Assembly (NCBI RefSeq): GCF_001428685.1 | Contig: NZ_LMIK01000007.1 | Span: 18,558 to 82,557 of the forward strand | DNA length: 64,000 nt | Reading direction: 5' to 3' | Source: Lysobacter sp. Root76 | Lineage (GTDB): Bacteria; Pseudomonadota; Gammaproteobacteria; Xanthomonadales; Xanthomonadaceae | In this document: positions 55,588 to 64,000 of the stretch, piece by piece | Layout: each line of letters opens with the position of its first letter | Position numbering within the stretch: the first letter of the stretch is position 1 | Translations under genes and position numbers: made by a program | The notes under the pieces: generated by a model | The model's input: only the letters and a program-made list of their open reading frames with translations | Told to the model about the DNA's origin: nothing | Database searches by the model: none

Positions 55588-57456
55588 ATGATTGCCTTCC
55601 GTGATTTCGCCCTTCGGCGCGGCGAACGCCTGCTCCTGTCCAAAGTCGACCTGACCCTGCAAGCGGGGTGGCGGATCGGCGTGATCGGCCGTAACGGCAC
55701 CGGCAAGTCCTCGCTGTTCGCGGCGATCCAGGGCGAGTTGGAGTCCGACCTGGGCAACCTCGACATGCCCAGCCGCGTGCGCATGGCCAGCGTGGCCCAG
55801 GAAACCCCGGCCCTGGACGACCCGGCGCTGGACTTCGTCCTGTCCGGCGACGCCGCCGTGTATTCGGTGCTGATGGCCGAGCGCGCCGCGGTCGAGCGCG
55901 AGGACTGGGAAGCCGTGGCCGAGGCCCACCATCGCCTGGAAGAGCTCAACGGCTACGACGCCACCGCGCGCGCCGGCAAGCTGCTGCACGGCCTGGGCTT
56001 TTCGCCCGACACCCACGAACGCGCGGTCAAGGAATTCTCCGGCGGCTGGCGCGTGCGCCTGAACCTGGCGCGCGCGCTGATGACGCCGTCGGACCTGCTG
56101 CTGCTGGACGAACCCACCAACCATCTCGATCTCGACGCGGTGCTGTGGCTGGAACAGTGGCTGCTCAAGTACCCGGGCACCTTGATGCTGATCTCGCACG
56201 ACCGCGAGTTCCTGGACGAGGTCACCACCCACACCCTGCATCTGCACGACGGCAAGGCCAAGCTCTACACCGGCGACTACACCGCGTTCGAGCGCCAGCG
56301 CGCCGAGCACCTGCGCCTGCAGCAGATCACCCACGAGAAGGCCCAGGCCGAGCGCGCCCACCTGCAGAGCTTCATCGACCGCTTCAGCGCCAGCGCGGCC
56401 AAGGCCAAGCAGGCGCAGTCGCGGGTCAAGCGCCTGGCCAAGATGGCCGGCACCGAGGCGGTGCGCGCCGAGCGCGCGCTGCGCATCGATTTCCCCGAGC
56501 CGGTGAAGCTGCCGCACGCGCTGCTGCGCCTGATGCACGCCGACTGCGGCTACGGCTCGCATACCGTGCTCAACCAGGTCGGCTTCATCCTCGAAGCCGG
56601 CGACCGGGTCGCGTTGCTGGGCCCGAACGGCGCCGGCAAGTCGACCCTGGTCAAGTCCCTGGTCGGCGAACTGGAGCTGCTCAGCGGCGAGCGCGGCGGC
56701 CACCCGGACCTGCGCATCGGCTACTTCGCCCAGCACACGGTCGAATCGCTGCGCGAGGGCACCACCGCGATCGACCACTTGGCCGATATCGCGCCCGGCG
56801 TCGCCACCCAGCAGCTGCGCGATTTCCTCGGCAAGTGGAATTTCCCCGGCGACCGCGCGTTCGAAAAGGTCGATTCGTTCTCCGGCGGCGAACGCGCGCG
56901 CCTGGCCCTGGCGATGATCGCCTGGCGCCGGCCGAACGTGCTGTTGCTGGACGAACCGACCAACCACTTGGACCTGGACATGCGCGAGGCCCTGGCCGAG
57001 GCGCTCAGCGACTTCGCCGGCGCGATCGTGCTGGTCTCGCACGACCGCCACCTCATCGGCCTGGTCTGCGAAACCTTCTGGCGTGTCGCCGACGGGGTCG
57101 CCCAGCCCTTCGACGGCGACCTCGACGCCTATGCGGTATGGCTGCGCACCCGCGACAGCAGCAACGACGGCAAGGCCGCGGCCAAGGCCATCGCCGCCGC
57201 CGCATCGACCGTGGTGCCGGCCGCGGCGCCGACCAAGCCGCGCGCCAAGGTCAATCCGCACAAGCTGGCCCAGGCTGAAGCGCGCGTGGCCGAGTTGGAA
57301 TCCAAGCTGCATACCCTGGACATGGATCTGGCCGACCCGACCAAGTACGCCGGCGGCGGCGACAACGCGGCCGAACTGGCGCGCAAGCGCGACGCGGTGG
57401 TGGCGGAACTGGCCCAGGCCGAGGCGGAGTGGCTGGCGCTGTACGACGCGGCTTGA
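55588..57456 (+). CDS. yheS: ABC-F ATPase YheS
   Basis: 622 residues, two ABC domains, no membrane part. First: GRNGTGKSSLF, EFSGGWRVRLNLARALM, LLLLDEPTNHLDLDAVLW, LISHDREFLDE. A linker rich in Lys/Arg (FSASAAKAKQAQSRVKRLAK) joins the second: GPNGAGKSTLVKSL, SFSGGERARLALAMIAWRRP, LLLDEPTNHLDLDMREAL, VSHDRHL. A C-terminal coiled coil follows. ABC-F proteins act on stalled ribosomes; YheS of E. coli is the closest by residue pattern. ATG 55582 gives two extra residues; 55588 (MIAF) fits the family. Confidence 0.93.
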   Translation: MIAFRDFALRRGERLLLSKVDLTLQAGWRIGVIGRNGTGKSSLFAAIQGELESDLGNLDMPSRVRMASVAQETPALDDPALDFVLSGDAAVYSVLMAERAAVEREDWEAVAEAHHRLEELNGYDATARAGKLLHGLGFSPDTHERAVKEFSGGWRVRLNLARALMTPSDLLLLDEPTNHLDLDAVLWLEQWLLKYPGTLMLISHDREFLDEVTTHTLHLHDGKAKLYTGDYTAFERQRAEHLRLQQITHEKAQAERAHLQSFIDRFSASAAKAKQAQSRVKRLAKMAGTEAVRAERALRIDFPEPVKLPHALLRLMHADCGYGSHTVLNQVGFILEAGDRVALLGPNGAGKSTLVKSLVGELELLSGERGGHPDLRIGYFAQHTVESLREGTTAIDHLADIAPGVATQQLRDFLGKWNFPGDRAFEKVDSFSGGERARLALAMIAWRRPNVLLLDEPTNHLDLDMREALAEALSDFAGAIVLVSHDRHLIGLVCETFWRVADGVAQPFDGDLDAYAVWLRTRDSSNDGKAAAKAIAAAASTVVPAAAPTKPRAKVNPHKLAQAEARVAELESKLHTLDMDLADPTKYAGGGDNAAELARKRDAVVAELAQAEAEWLALYDAA

Positions 57457-57480
57457 GTTTCGCCGGCGCGCGCCAGTCCG

Positions 57481-57552
57481 ATCGCGGCTCACGCCGCTCC
57501 CACAGACAGCCTCAGCGCCGCCGCTTCCTGTAGGAGCGGCGTAAGCCGCGAT
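57481..57552. repeat. REP-like palindromes, one of each subtype
   Basis: A minus-oriented GTGG/GTGA unit at 57481-57502 and a plus-oriented GTAG/GTAA unit at 57530-57552 lie in the gap after yheS. It is the only place in the window where both subtypes sit together. Confidence 0.75.
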
Positions 57553-57612
57553 GCGCTACTCAACAATCGGCGCGAGCAGCGAGCAGCGAGCAGCCGGCCC
57601 CGACCGGCCCCA

Positions 57613-59709
57613 TCACTGCAGCCGCACATCCAGATCGCGCTTCGCCGCCGCGACATTGCCGCTGTAATCCTTCGCGGTAATGCGCAAGGTGTAGTCGCCC
57701 GGCGGCAGGTCGGTCGGCGTCCACAGGCCGGGCACGAGCCTGCCGTCGCGCGCGGTGTTGGTCAGCACATAGCGGAAGCGCGTGATCGCGCTGCCGTGCA
57801 CGGTGACGCCGCTGCCGTCGGCGTAGACGACCTGGACCGCTTCGTCTTCCGACGGCATGCGGTCGAACTGCAGATTGGTGCGCGGGCTTTCGTAGCCCGG
57901 CAGCGGGGCGCCGGCCGCGTCCAGCCATTGGTAGCCCAGCGAATACAGGCCGAGCCGGCGTCGCGCCTGATTGCGATCGACCTGATCCCAGGCATCGACC
58001 ACGATCTGCACCCCCGGCAATCCGCGCGACACCAGCACGCGGTTCTGCTCGCGCTGCTCCAGCGGCTGGGCCGCGTCGTCGAGCAGGGCCACGCGCTCGA
58101 TCTGCGGCGCGTGCCTGTCGGTGTAGCCGACGAAGCCCAGGGTGATCGCGTTGCGCTGGTAGCCGCTGGCACCGACCACCAGGTGCACGTGCGCCATCGG
58201 ATTGATCGTGCCCAACGCGTCGCCGACGCGGAAGCGGGTGCCGCGCAGAACGCGGATGCGCTCGGGTTTGCCGTCGTCGCCGAGGACCGGATGGAAGCGG
58301 CTGGGGTCGAGCGAATTGCCTTGCGGGTCGCGGCCGACGCGCATGTGGATGTAGCTGAGCGTGTCGAGGGACATGCCTTCGCCGAGCGCGCCCATGCCCC
58401 AGGTTCCGTTGGGACTGCTGAGCTTGGCGTCGGCGATCGCGAGCACGCGCTGGCCGACGTCGCCGGCGATGTCGAGGCCGTCGTGCAGATGGTGGCGGGC
58501 CTCGCCGTTGCCGTCGCCGCGCACTTCGGCCATTGTGCCGACCACTTCGTGCCAGCCGTCCTGCGGCGCCAGCGGCCAACGGCCTTCGCTGCGCGGCAGC
58601 GGATTCTGCGGCGAGGGTCCGACCGCGGCGAGCGTCGCCGCGCTGCCGGCCGCGACCGGCGCGATCCGGTGCACGCGATAGCCCTGCGCATCGGCGACGT
58701 AGAGCGCGCCGTCGGGCGCCAGCGCCAGCGCCGACGGGCGCGCGAGGCGCTGCTCGGTGGTCGCGTCGGTGATGGTGTGCAGACTGCGATCCAGGCCGAT
58801 CTGGAGCACGCGGCCGCGCGCCATCTCGCCGACGTAGATCACGCCGTCGTGGGTGACGGCCAGGCTCAGCGGACGCCGCATCGCGTCCGGCGGGTCCTCC
58901 TGCAAGCCCCGCAGCACGGTGCTGACCACGCCGTCGAGCCCGATCCGGCGGATCGCGTTGTTGCGCAGGTCGGCGACCAGCACGCGGCCGTGCCGGTCCA
59001 GCGCCAGCGCGGTCGGCGTGTCGAAGCGCGCCAGCGCGGCGGGACCGTCCTGGTAACCGGGCCGCTCGCCGCCGGCGAGCGTGCGCACCTGGCCGTCGTT
59101 GCCGATCACGCGGATGCGGTCGTTGTAGGTGTCGGCGACGTAGACCCGACCCTGCGCATCCACGGCCACGCCGGTGGGGCCGTTGAAGCGGGCCTGCGCG
59201 GCGGGACCGTCGAGGTAGCCGGCGCTGCCGTCGCCGGCCAGGGTGCTGACCACGCCCTGTGGGCTGAGCTTGCGGATCGCGTGATTGCCGGTGTCGGCGA
59301 TGTAGAGATTGCCCGCCGCGTCCAGGGCCACGCCCGAGGGCGTATTGAAGGCCGCGGCGGCGCCGATGCCGTCGCGGAAGCCCTCGCTCGATCCGGCCAG
59401 GCTGACCACGCGGCCGTCGGCGCGGATCGCGCGGATGCGGTTGTTGTCGCCAGCGTCGGCCACGTACAGGGTGCCGTCGCGGCCCAGGGCCAGGCCGTAG
59501 GGGTCGGCGAAACGCGCCTGCGCCGCAAGGCCGTCGCGCAAGCCGAGCACGCCGTCGCCGGCGCGCAGCTGCAATTGCCCGGCCCAGCCCAGCGGCGTGG
59601 CCTGCGGCCCGGCGGGTTTGCGCGGGATGCCGGGTTCGAACACGAAAGTGGCGGCCAAGGCGGCGGCGGTGAGGGCGACAGCCAGCCCCAGCCAGAGATT
59701 TCGGGTCAT
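57613..59709 (-). CDS. Exported NHL-repeat beta-propeller protein fused to an M23-like domain
   Basis: 698 residues. N-terminal membrane anchor/signal (LWLGLAVALTAAALAATFVF). Residues about 50-365 hold NHL repeats, each with a pattern like FADPYGLALGRDGTLYVADA, FNTPSGVALDAAGNLYIADT and FNGPTGVAVDAQGRVYVADT. Then comes a domain with the layout of M23/LytM peptidases: H409-D-G-L-D413 (HDGLDIAGDVGQRVLAI), YIHMRV with H455, GDALGTI and H507-V-H509-LVV. A C-terminal Ig-like part (PPGDYTLRITAKDYSGNVAA) ends it. The M23 metal ligands appear intact, so it may cut peptidoglycan or peptides, with the propeller binding a partner. Function is inferred only. Confidence 0.82.
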   Translation of the reverse strand: MTRNLWLGLAVALTAAALAATFVFEPGIPRKPAGPQATPLGWAGQLQLRAGDGVLGLRDGLAAQARFADPYGLALGRDGTLYVADAGDNNRIRAIRADGRVVSLAGSSEGFRDGIGAAAAFNTPSGVALDAAGNLYIADTGNHAIRKLSPQGVVSTLAGDGSAGYLDGPAAQARFNGPTGVAVDAQGRVYVADTYNDRIRVIGNDGQVRTLAGGERPGYQDGPAALARFDTPTALALDRHGRVLVADLRNNAIRRIGLDGVVSTVLRGLQEDPPDAMRRPLSLAVTHDGVIYVGEMARGRVLQIGLDRSLHTITDATTEQRLARPSALALAPDGALYVADAQGYRVHRIAPVAAGSAATLAAVGPSPQNPLPRSEGRWPLAPQDGWHEVVGTMAEVRGDGNGEARHHLHDGLDIAGDVGQRVLAIADAKLSSPNGTWGMGALGEGMSLDTLSYIHMRVGRDPQGNSLDPSRFHPVLGDDGKPERIRVLRGTRFRVGDALGTINPMAHVHLVVGASGYQRNAITLGFVGYTDRHAPQIERVALLDDAAQPLEQREQNRVLVSRGLPGVQIVVDAWDQVDRNQARRRLGLYSLGYQWLDAAGAPLPGYESPRTNLQFDRMPSEDEAVQVVYADGSGVTVHGSAITRFRYVLTNTARDGRLVPGLWTPTDLPPGDYTLRITAKDYSGNVAAAKRDLDVRLQ

Positions 59710-59879
59710 GCGGTTCCTGGTTGCGACGGCCGCGCGCGCAGCGGGGCCTTGGGGCGAGCCCGATTCTAGCCAACTCGGTTCAGCCGCGCCGGCGGTATCG
59801 GGCCGGCCGGTCCGGCGCTTGCATCGGCGGCGTCCGGCCCCACACTGTCTGCCTACATCGTCAAGAACCCTGCGTTTCC

Positions 59880-60206
59880 ATGCCTATCTACGCCTTCCAG
59901 TGCAGCGCCTGCGGGCATACCTTCGACCGTTTGCAAAAGCTGTCCGACGCCGATCCCAGCGTCTGCCCGTCCTGCGGCGCGGAGGCGGTGAGCCGTCAGC
60001 TCACCGCGCCGCAGTTCCGCCTGGCCGGCGGCGGCTGGTACGAGACCGACTTCAAGAAGGACGGCGACAAGAAGCGCAACCTGGCCGATGCCGGCGGTTC
60101 GAGCGGGGCCGGCGATTCGGGGGCGGCCAAGCCGGCCGCGCCCAAGGCCGAGCCGGCCAAGAGCGAGCCCAAGCCGGCCGCCAAAACCGCCGCTTCCGGC
60201 GATTGA
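59880..60206 (+). CDS. FmdB-family zinc-ribbon protein
   Basis: 108 residues. Zinc ribbon MPIYAFQCSACGHTFDRLQK with second pair VCPSCGAEAV, then LTAPQFRLAGGGWYETDFK and an Ala/Lys/Pro tail. These small proteins are thought to be regulators; the aspS-fmdB neighbourhood is common in gammaproteobacteria, though here a minus-strand gene is inserted between them. Confidence 0.92.
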   Translation: MPIYAFQCSACGHTFDRLQKLSDADPSVCPSCGAEAVSRQLTAPQFRLAGGGWYETDFKKDGDKKRNLADAGGSSGAGDSGAAKPAAPKAEPAKSEPKPAAKTAASGD

Positions 60207-60306
60207 TCCCGGGCGCCCGATCTTGGGTGCCGGACCTGCGATCGCAGGGCCGATGTAGACGGGCGCCTCGCGACGAGCGCCGTAGCGGCGCCCGTCGCGA
60301 CGGCGG

Positions 60307-61215
60307 TCAGTTGCCGAACTCGCCGCGGCAGCCCTGGTTGACCCAGATCGCGTTGCGCGACTCGATGCCCCAGGTGCGGCCCTGGATGCAGGGCTGCTTG
60401 GAGATCTGCCGCAGCAGGCGCGGCATGGCGTTGCCGACCGGCAGGGCGCAGGTCGTGGTCCGGTTGTCGACGCTGGAGCAAGTGACCCGACGGCCCGGCT
60501 GCGGCGGCGGCAGCACCTGGGCGTCGCCGATGAAATCGGCGCGGCAGCCCTGGGTGACCCAGACCTGACCGTTCTGCGATTGCCAGGTGCGGCCCTCGAT
60601 GCAGGCCGAGCTGGACAGCTGGCGCGACAGCCGGGTGCGCCCGTACCAGGGCACCGAACAGGTCTGCGGACGATTGTCGGTGCTTTCGCAGCGCACGGTC
60701 TGGCCGACCGGGGGCTGCGGGCCCTGGCCGGGGCCGAACTCGCCGCGGCAGCCGCCGCTGACGTAGATATTGCCGTCGCGGGACTGCCAGGTGCTGCCTT
60801 CTGTGCAGGGCGTCTTGGACAGTTGCTTGATCAGGCGCGAATAGCCGGGCCAGCCGGTGCGGCAGGTGCGCACGCGGCCGTCGTTGCTTTCGCAGCGGAT
60901 CGTGCCGCCGGGTTGCGGACCGACTCCGCCGCCGCCGGCCAGGGACTGGGAGATGTCGGCCTTGATCCGGCTGAAGGTCCAGTTGGAGCGGTTGACCTGG
61001 TCGATATAGAAGCGCAGCTGGTCGTCCGGGATGCGCCGGCCGTTGGATTGCTCGGAGTATTCCAGGCTGATCACCCGGACCTGGTCGTTGTAGTTCAGGT
61101 TGCGCAGGTTTTCGGGCGCATAGGCGCGCGTCTGCGGCTGGGCCTGGACCAGGACGGGAGCGGCCAGGGCCGCCAGGCACAGCGCCAGCGACAGCGGTTT
61201 GAGCAGTTTCAGCAT
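60307..61215 (-). CDS. Exported protein with three DUF3011 repeats
   Basis: 302 residues. Signal peptide (LKPLSLALCLAALAAPVLVQ). After an N-terminal region come three copies of a roughly 55-residue DUF3011 unit, each with a CxSxDxRxxxC start (RCESNDGRVRTCRTGWPGYS, RCESTDNRPQTCSVPWYGRT, CSSVDNRTTTCALPVGNAMP), a QLS/QIS stretch ending in Cys, W(Q/G)S-like W, and a GCR end (SGGCRGEF, TQGCRADF, NQGCRGEF). Such repeats occur in secreted proteins of Xanthomonadaceae without a known role. ATG 61215 has AGGGGA 6 bases upstream. Confidence 0.85.
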   Translation of the reverse strand: MLKLLKPLSLALCLAALAAPVLVQAQPQTRAYAPENLRNLNYNDQVRVISLEYSEQSNGRRIPDDQLRFYIDQVNRSNWTFSRIKADISQSLAGGGGVGPQPGGTIRCESNDGRVRTCRTGWPGYSRLIKQLSKTPCTEGSTWQSRDGNIYVSGGCRGEFGPGQGPQPPVGQTVRCESTDNRPQTCSVPWYGRTRLSRQLSSSACIEGRTWQSQNGQVWVTQGCRADFIGDAQVLPPPQPGRRVTCSSVDNRTTTCALPVGNAMPRLLRQISKQPCIQGRTWGIESRNAIWVNQGCRGEFGN

Positions 61216-61465
61216 GGCCATTCCCCTAGCCGGGTGGGACACGCGGCAGACCGGGCCGCGGCCGGTGGTGCAGGGCAATCCGGGTGGAGCGGATGTGGAT
61301 CGGAGGTAGATGAAATCCAGCCGCAGGCTGCGCGGCCGGACAAGTAACCGGCCGGAGCCGTTAAGATAGCGTGTTCCTGGCCCAGGCCCGGACGCGCGCC
61401 GGCCCGCCCGGCGCCCCCACCGTGCCGGCCCTGCCGCCGGCCGCCGTTTCGATCCCGGAGTTTCC

Positions 61466-63232
61466 ATGCGTACCCACTTCTGCGGCCTCGTCGACGAGGC
61501 GCTGATCGGCCAGACCGTCACCTTGTGCGGCTGGGTCAACACCAACCGCGTCCAGAGCCATGTGGTGTTCACCGATTTGCGCGATCACGAGGGCGTGGTC
61601 CAGATCGTGGTCGATTCCGACATGGCCGAGCTGTTCAAGACCGCCGGCGACCTGAGCGTGGAGAGCTGCGTGCGCGTGACCGGCACGGTGCGCGCGCGCC
61701 AGGCCGCCAACGACAAGATCCGCAGCGGCAAGGTCGAGATCCTGGCCGCGACCATCGAGGTGCTGAACAAGGCCGAGCCGCTGCCGTTCCACGCCCACGA
61801 GAACGCCGGCGAGGAAACCCGCCTGACCTATCGTTACCTCGACCTGCGCCGTCCCGAGATGCAGAAGATGATGCGCACTCGCATCCGCCTGGTGCAGTCG
61901 CTGCGCCGCTGGCTGGACGCGCGCGGCTTCCAGGACATCGAAACCCCGATCCTGACCAAGGCCACGCCCGAAGGCGCGCGCGACTTCCTGGTCCCCGCGC
62001 GCATGCACCCGGGCGAGTTCTACGCATTGCCGCAGTCGCCGCAGCTGTTCAAGCAGATCCTGATGGTGGCCGGCTTCGACCGCTACTACCAGATCGCGCG
62101 CTGCTTCCGCGACGAAGCCCTGCGCGCCGACCGCCAGCTCGAGTTCACCCAGCTCGACATGGAGTTCGCCTGGGTCTCCGAGCGCGACGTGCAGGACACG
62201 GTCGAGGACATGATCCGCGTCGTGTTCAAGGAGTCCATCGACGTCGAGCTGGACGCGCAGTTCCCGCGCATGACCTACGCCGAGGCGATGCGCCGCTACG
62301 GTTCGGACAAGCCCGACCTGCGCATCGACCTGGAATTCGTCGACATCGCCGAGCTGGTCAAGCACTGCGAATTCAAGGTCTTCACCGATTGGGCCAACCA
62401 CGCCGACGGCCGCGTGATCGCGCTGCGCGCGCCGGGCGCCGCGGGCTGGTCGCGCAAGCAGATCGACGAGGCCGGTGCCCACGCGGCCAAGTACGGCGCC
62501 AAGGGCCTGGCCTGGATGAAGGTCGAGGACGCGTCCAAGGGCCGCGAAGGCATCAACTCGCCGATCGCCAAGTTCTTCGACGACGCGACCCTGGCCAAGA
62601 TTATCGAAGCCTCGGGCGCTACCAGCGGCGACGCGATCTTCTTCGGCGCCGCCGATTACAAGACCGCCAGCGACTTCATGGGCGCGCTGCGCCTGAAGCT
62701 GGGCAAGGACCTGGGCCTGGTCGGCGAAGGCTGGAAGCCGCTATGGGTCACCGATTTCCCGATGTTCGAGTGGGACGAGGAAGCGCAGCGCTACGTCGCC
62801 CTGCATCACCCCTTCACCGCGCCGGCGGTGGACGACATCGCCGATCTGCGCGCCAACGCCAAGACCGCGGTGTCGCGCGGCTACGACATGGTGCTCAACG
62901 GCAACGAGATCGGCGGCGGTTCGATCCGCATCCACCGTCCGCAGATGCAGTCGGCGGTGTTCGATCTGCTCGGCATCGGTGCGGAAGAGGCCGAAGCCAA
63001 GTTCGGCTTCCTGCTCGACGCGCTCAAGTACGGCGCGCCGCCGCACGGCGGCATCGCCTTCGGCATCGACCGCATCGCCGCGCTGATGGCCGGAACCGAG
63101 TCGATCCGCGACGTGATCGCCTTCCCCAAGACCACCACCGCGCAATGCCTGATGACCGGCGCGCCGTCGCCGATTCCGGACGCGCAGCTGGCCGAAGTGC
63201 ACGTGATGGTGCGGCCGAAGGATCCGGCCTGA
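61466..63232 (+). CDS. aspS: Aspartyl-tRNA synthetase
   Basis: 588 residues. OB-fold anticodon domain ([20 protein letters not shown]), class II motifs: [49 protein letters not shown], a bacterial GAD insertion, and motif 3 [20 protein letters not shown]. Charges tRNA(Asp). Length and the GAD domain mark the bacterial type. Confidence 0.97.
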   Translation: MRTHFCGLVDEALIGQTVTLCGWVNTNRVQSHVVFTDLRDHEGVVQIVVDSDMAELFKTAGDLSVESCVRVTGTVRARQAANDKIRSGKVEILAATIEVLNKAEPLPFHAHENAGEETRLTYRYLDLRRPEMQKMMRTRIRLVQSLRRWLDARGFQDIETPILTKATPEGARDFLVPARMHPGEFYALPQSPQLFKQILMVAGFDRYYQIARCFRDEALRADRQLEFTQLDMEFAWVSERDVQDTVEDMIRVVFKESIDVELDAQFPRMTYAEAMRRYGSDKPDLRIDLEFVDIAELVKHCEFKVFTDWANHADGRVIALRAPGAAGWSRKQIDEAGAHAAKYGAKGLAWMKVEDASKGREGINSPIAKFFDDATLAKIIEASGATSGDAIFFGAADYKTASDFMGALRLKLGKDLGLVGEGWKPLWVTDFPMFEWDEEAQRYVALHHPFTAPAVDDIADLRANAKTAVSRGYDMVLNGNEIGGGSIRIHRPQMQSAVFDLLGIGAEEAEAKFGFLLDALKYGAPPHGGIAFGIDRIAALMAGTESIRDVIAFPKTTTAQCLMTGAPSPIPDAQLAEVHVMVRPKDPA

Positions 63233-63363
63233 GCGTCGGATCCGGGGCTGGGGCAGGCGCGGCGCAGGCCGCGAACGCTCCAGCGGCCGGCGGCGCCGTA
63301 GCGATCGCGCGGGCGGACGTTTTGCGCGTCGCGATCAGTCAACGCCGGCAGATGCGGTTGCGC

Positions 63364-63387
63364 GGTCGCGGCTGACGCCGCTCCTAC
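63364..63387 (-). repeat. REP-like palindrome, diverged GTAG type
   Basis: Reverse complement reads GTAGGAGCGGCGTCAGCCGC. The loop is GTCA instead of GTAA, so this copy is slightly decayed. It lies between aspS and the acetyltransferase gene. Confidence 0.7.
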
Positions 63388-63419
63388 ACGAAGCAGAAAG
63401 CGAGAGGGCCGGCTGGACC

Positions 63420-63944
63420 ATGAGCGACGACTACCGCATCCGCCGCGCCACCGTCGCCGACGCGGCGTTGTTGTCCGATCTGGCCGCGCGCACCTTCATC
63501 GAAACCTTCGGCCATCTGTATCCGCCGGACGATCTGCAGGCCTTCTTGGCCGACGCTTACGCGGTCGAGAAGCAAGCCGTCATCCTCGCCCATCCGGACT
63601 ATGCGGTCTGGCTGCTCGAACGCGACGGCACGGCGATCGGCCACGCGGCCGCTGGGCCTTGCGGTCTGCCGCATGCGGAGGTGGCCTCGGGCGATGGCGA
63701 GCTCAAGCGTTTGTACGTGCTGCGCGAGGCGCAGAACGGCGGCTGGGGCGGCCGTTTGTTTCAGACGGTGATGGACTGGCTGCTGCGCGACGGCCCGCGC
63801 ACGCTGTGGATCGGGGTGTGGTCGGAAAACCACGGGGCGCAGCGCTTCTACGCGCGCCATGGCTTCGTCCACGTCGGCGATTACGAGTTCGTCGTGGGCC
63901 AGACCCGCGACCACGAATACATCCTGCGCCGCGCGGCGGCCTGA
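63420..63944 (+). CDS. GNAT-family N-acetyltransferase
   Basis: 174 residues. IRRATVADAALLSDLAARTF, AIGHAAAGP, then the acetyl-CoA loop LKRLYVLREAQNGGWGGRLF and WIGVWSENHGAQRFYARHGF with HVGDYEFVVG. The pattern matches GNAT enzymes of the Paia/YjdJ-like kind. The acceptor substrate is unknown. It has its own space after a REP element and starts 187 bases after aspS. Confidence 0.9.
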   Translation: MSDDYRIRRATVADAALLSDLAARTFIETFGHLYPPDDLQAFLADAYAVEKQAVILAHPDYAVWLLERDGTAIGHAAAGPCGLPHAEVASGDGELKRLYVLREAQNGGWGGRLFQTVMDWLLRDGPRTLWIGVWSENHGAQRFYARHGFVHVGDYEFVVGQTRDHEYILRRAAA

Positions 63945-64000
63945 GCCAGCTAGGCGCGGCGTCAGTCCCGACCGTTCCTCCTCCAAGGCGGGTGCTGCGA

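Noticed and set aside
60259..60295. Inverted repeat ACGGGCGCC/GGCGCCCGT after fmdB as a terminator
   Set aside because: The 19-base loop and missing U-tract make it weak; it may still help end converging transcripts but is not called.
61360..62482. Minus-strand frame opposite aspS
   Set aside because: Antisense shadow without motif; aspS on the plus strand is unambiguous.

Overview
The window comes from a high-GC gammaproteobacterium of the Xanthomonadaceae, most likely Lysobacter or a close relative. This rests on the gene orders gmk-rpoZ-spoT and rph-rdgB-hemW, several large TonB-dependent receptors, a riboswitch-led btuB/cob cluster, and scattered REP-like palindromes. It is ordinary chromosome: I see no prophage, insertion sequence, CRISPR array, rRNA or tRNA.

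Layout. 1-7.8 kb: the end of a FecR-type regulator, an STN-domain TonB receptor, two exported proteins (one resembling a family I know mainly from actinomycetes), then two tandem paralogous membrane-anchored proteins of unknown function. 8.5-13.9 kb: a cyclic-di-GMP block with a CHASE-PAS-GGDEF-EAL protein facing a PilZ/DUF1631 pair. 14.1-18.1 kb: a minus-strand housekeeping run (rph, VOC protein, rdgB, ABM protein, lipoprotein, hemW). 18.1-23.0 kb: yicC, a 15-bp tandem repeat, gmk, rpoZ, spoT. 23.3-28.0 kb: bamD divergent from rluD-pgeF and three poorly known genes; pgeF carries an in-frame palindromic repeat. 28.3-33.0 kb: a TetR regulator with duplicated operators, an oxidoreductase, a small lipoprotein, a permease and glyoxalase I. 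33.3-40.8 kb: clpB behind a sigma-32-like promoter, a secreted amidohydrolase and a second TonB receptor.

41.1-52.8 kb is the most coherent system. A cobalamin riboswitch precedes btuB, two paralogous small membrane proteins that look like BtuM (solitary ECF S-component) B12 transporters, then cobO, cobB, cbiB/cobD, cobC, cobQ, cobU, cobT, a ribazole-phosphate phosphatase and cobS. Most junctions overlap or are only a few bases apart, so it reads as one B12-repressed uptake, amidation and nucleotide-loop-assembly operon. No corrin-ring methylases occur in the window. The btuM tandem pair is the best candidate for something under-described.

52.9-64 kb: a YceH-type protein, a YbaL/Kef antiporter, the ABC-F ATPase YheS, an exported NHL-repeat protein fused to an M23-like domain, an FmdB zinc ribbon, a triple DUF3011 protein, aspS and a GNAT acetyltransferase. 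All family assignments come from reading motifs and from memory; no search was run.
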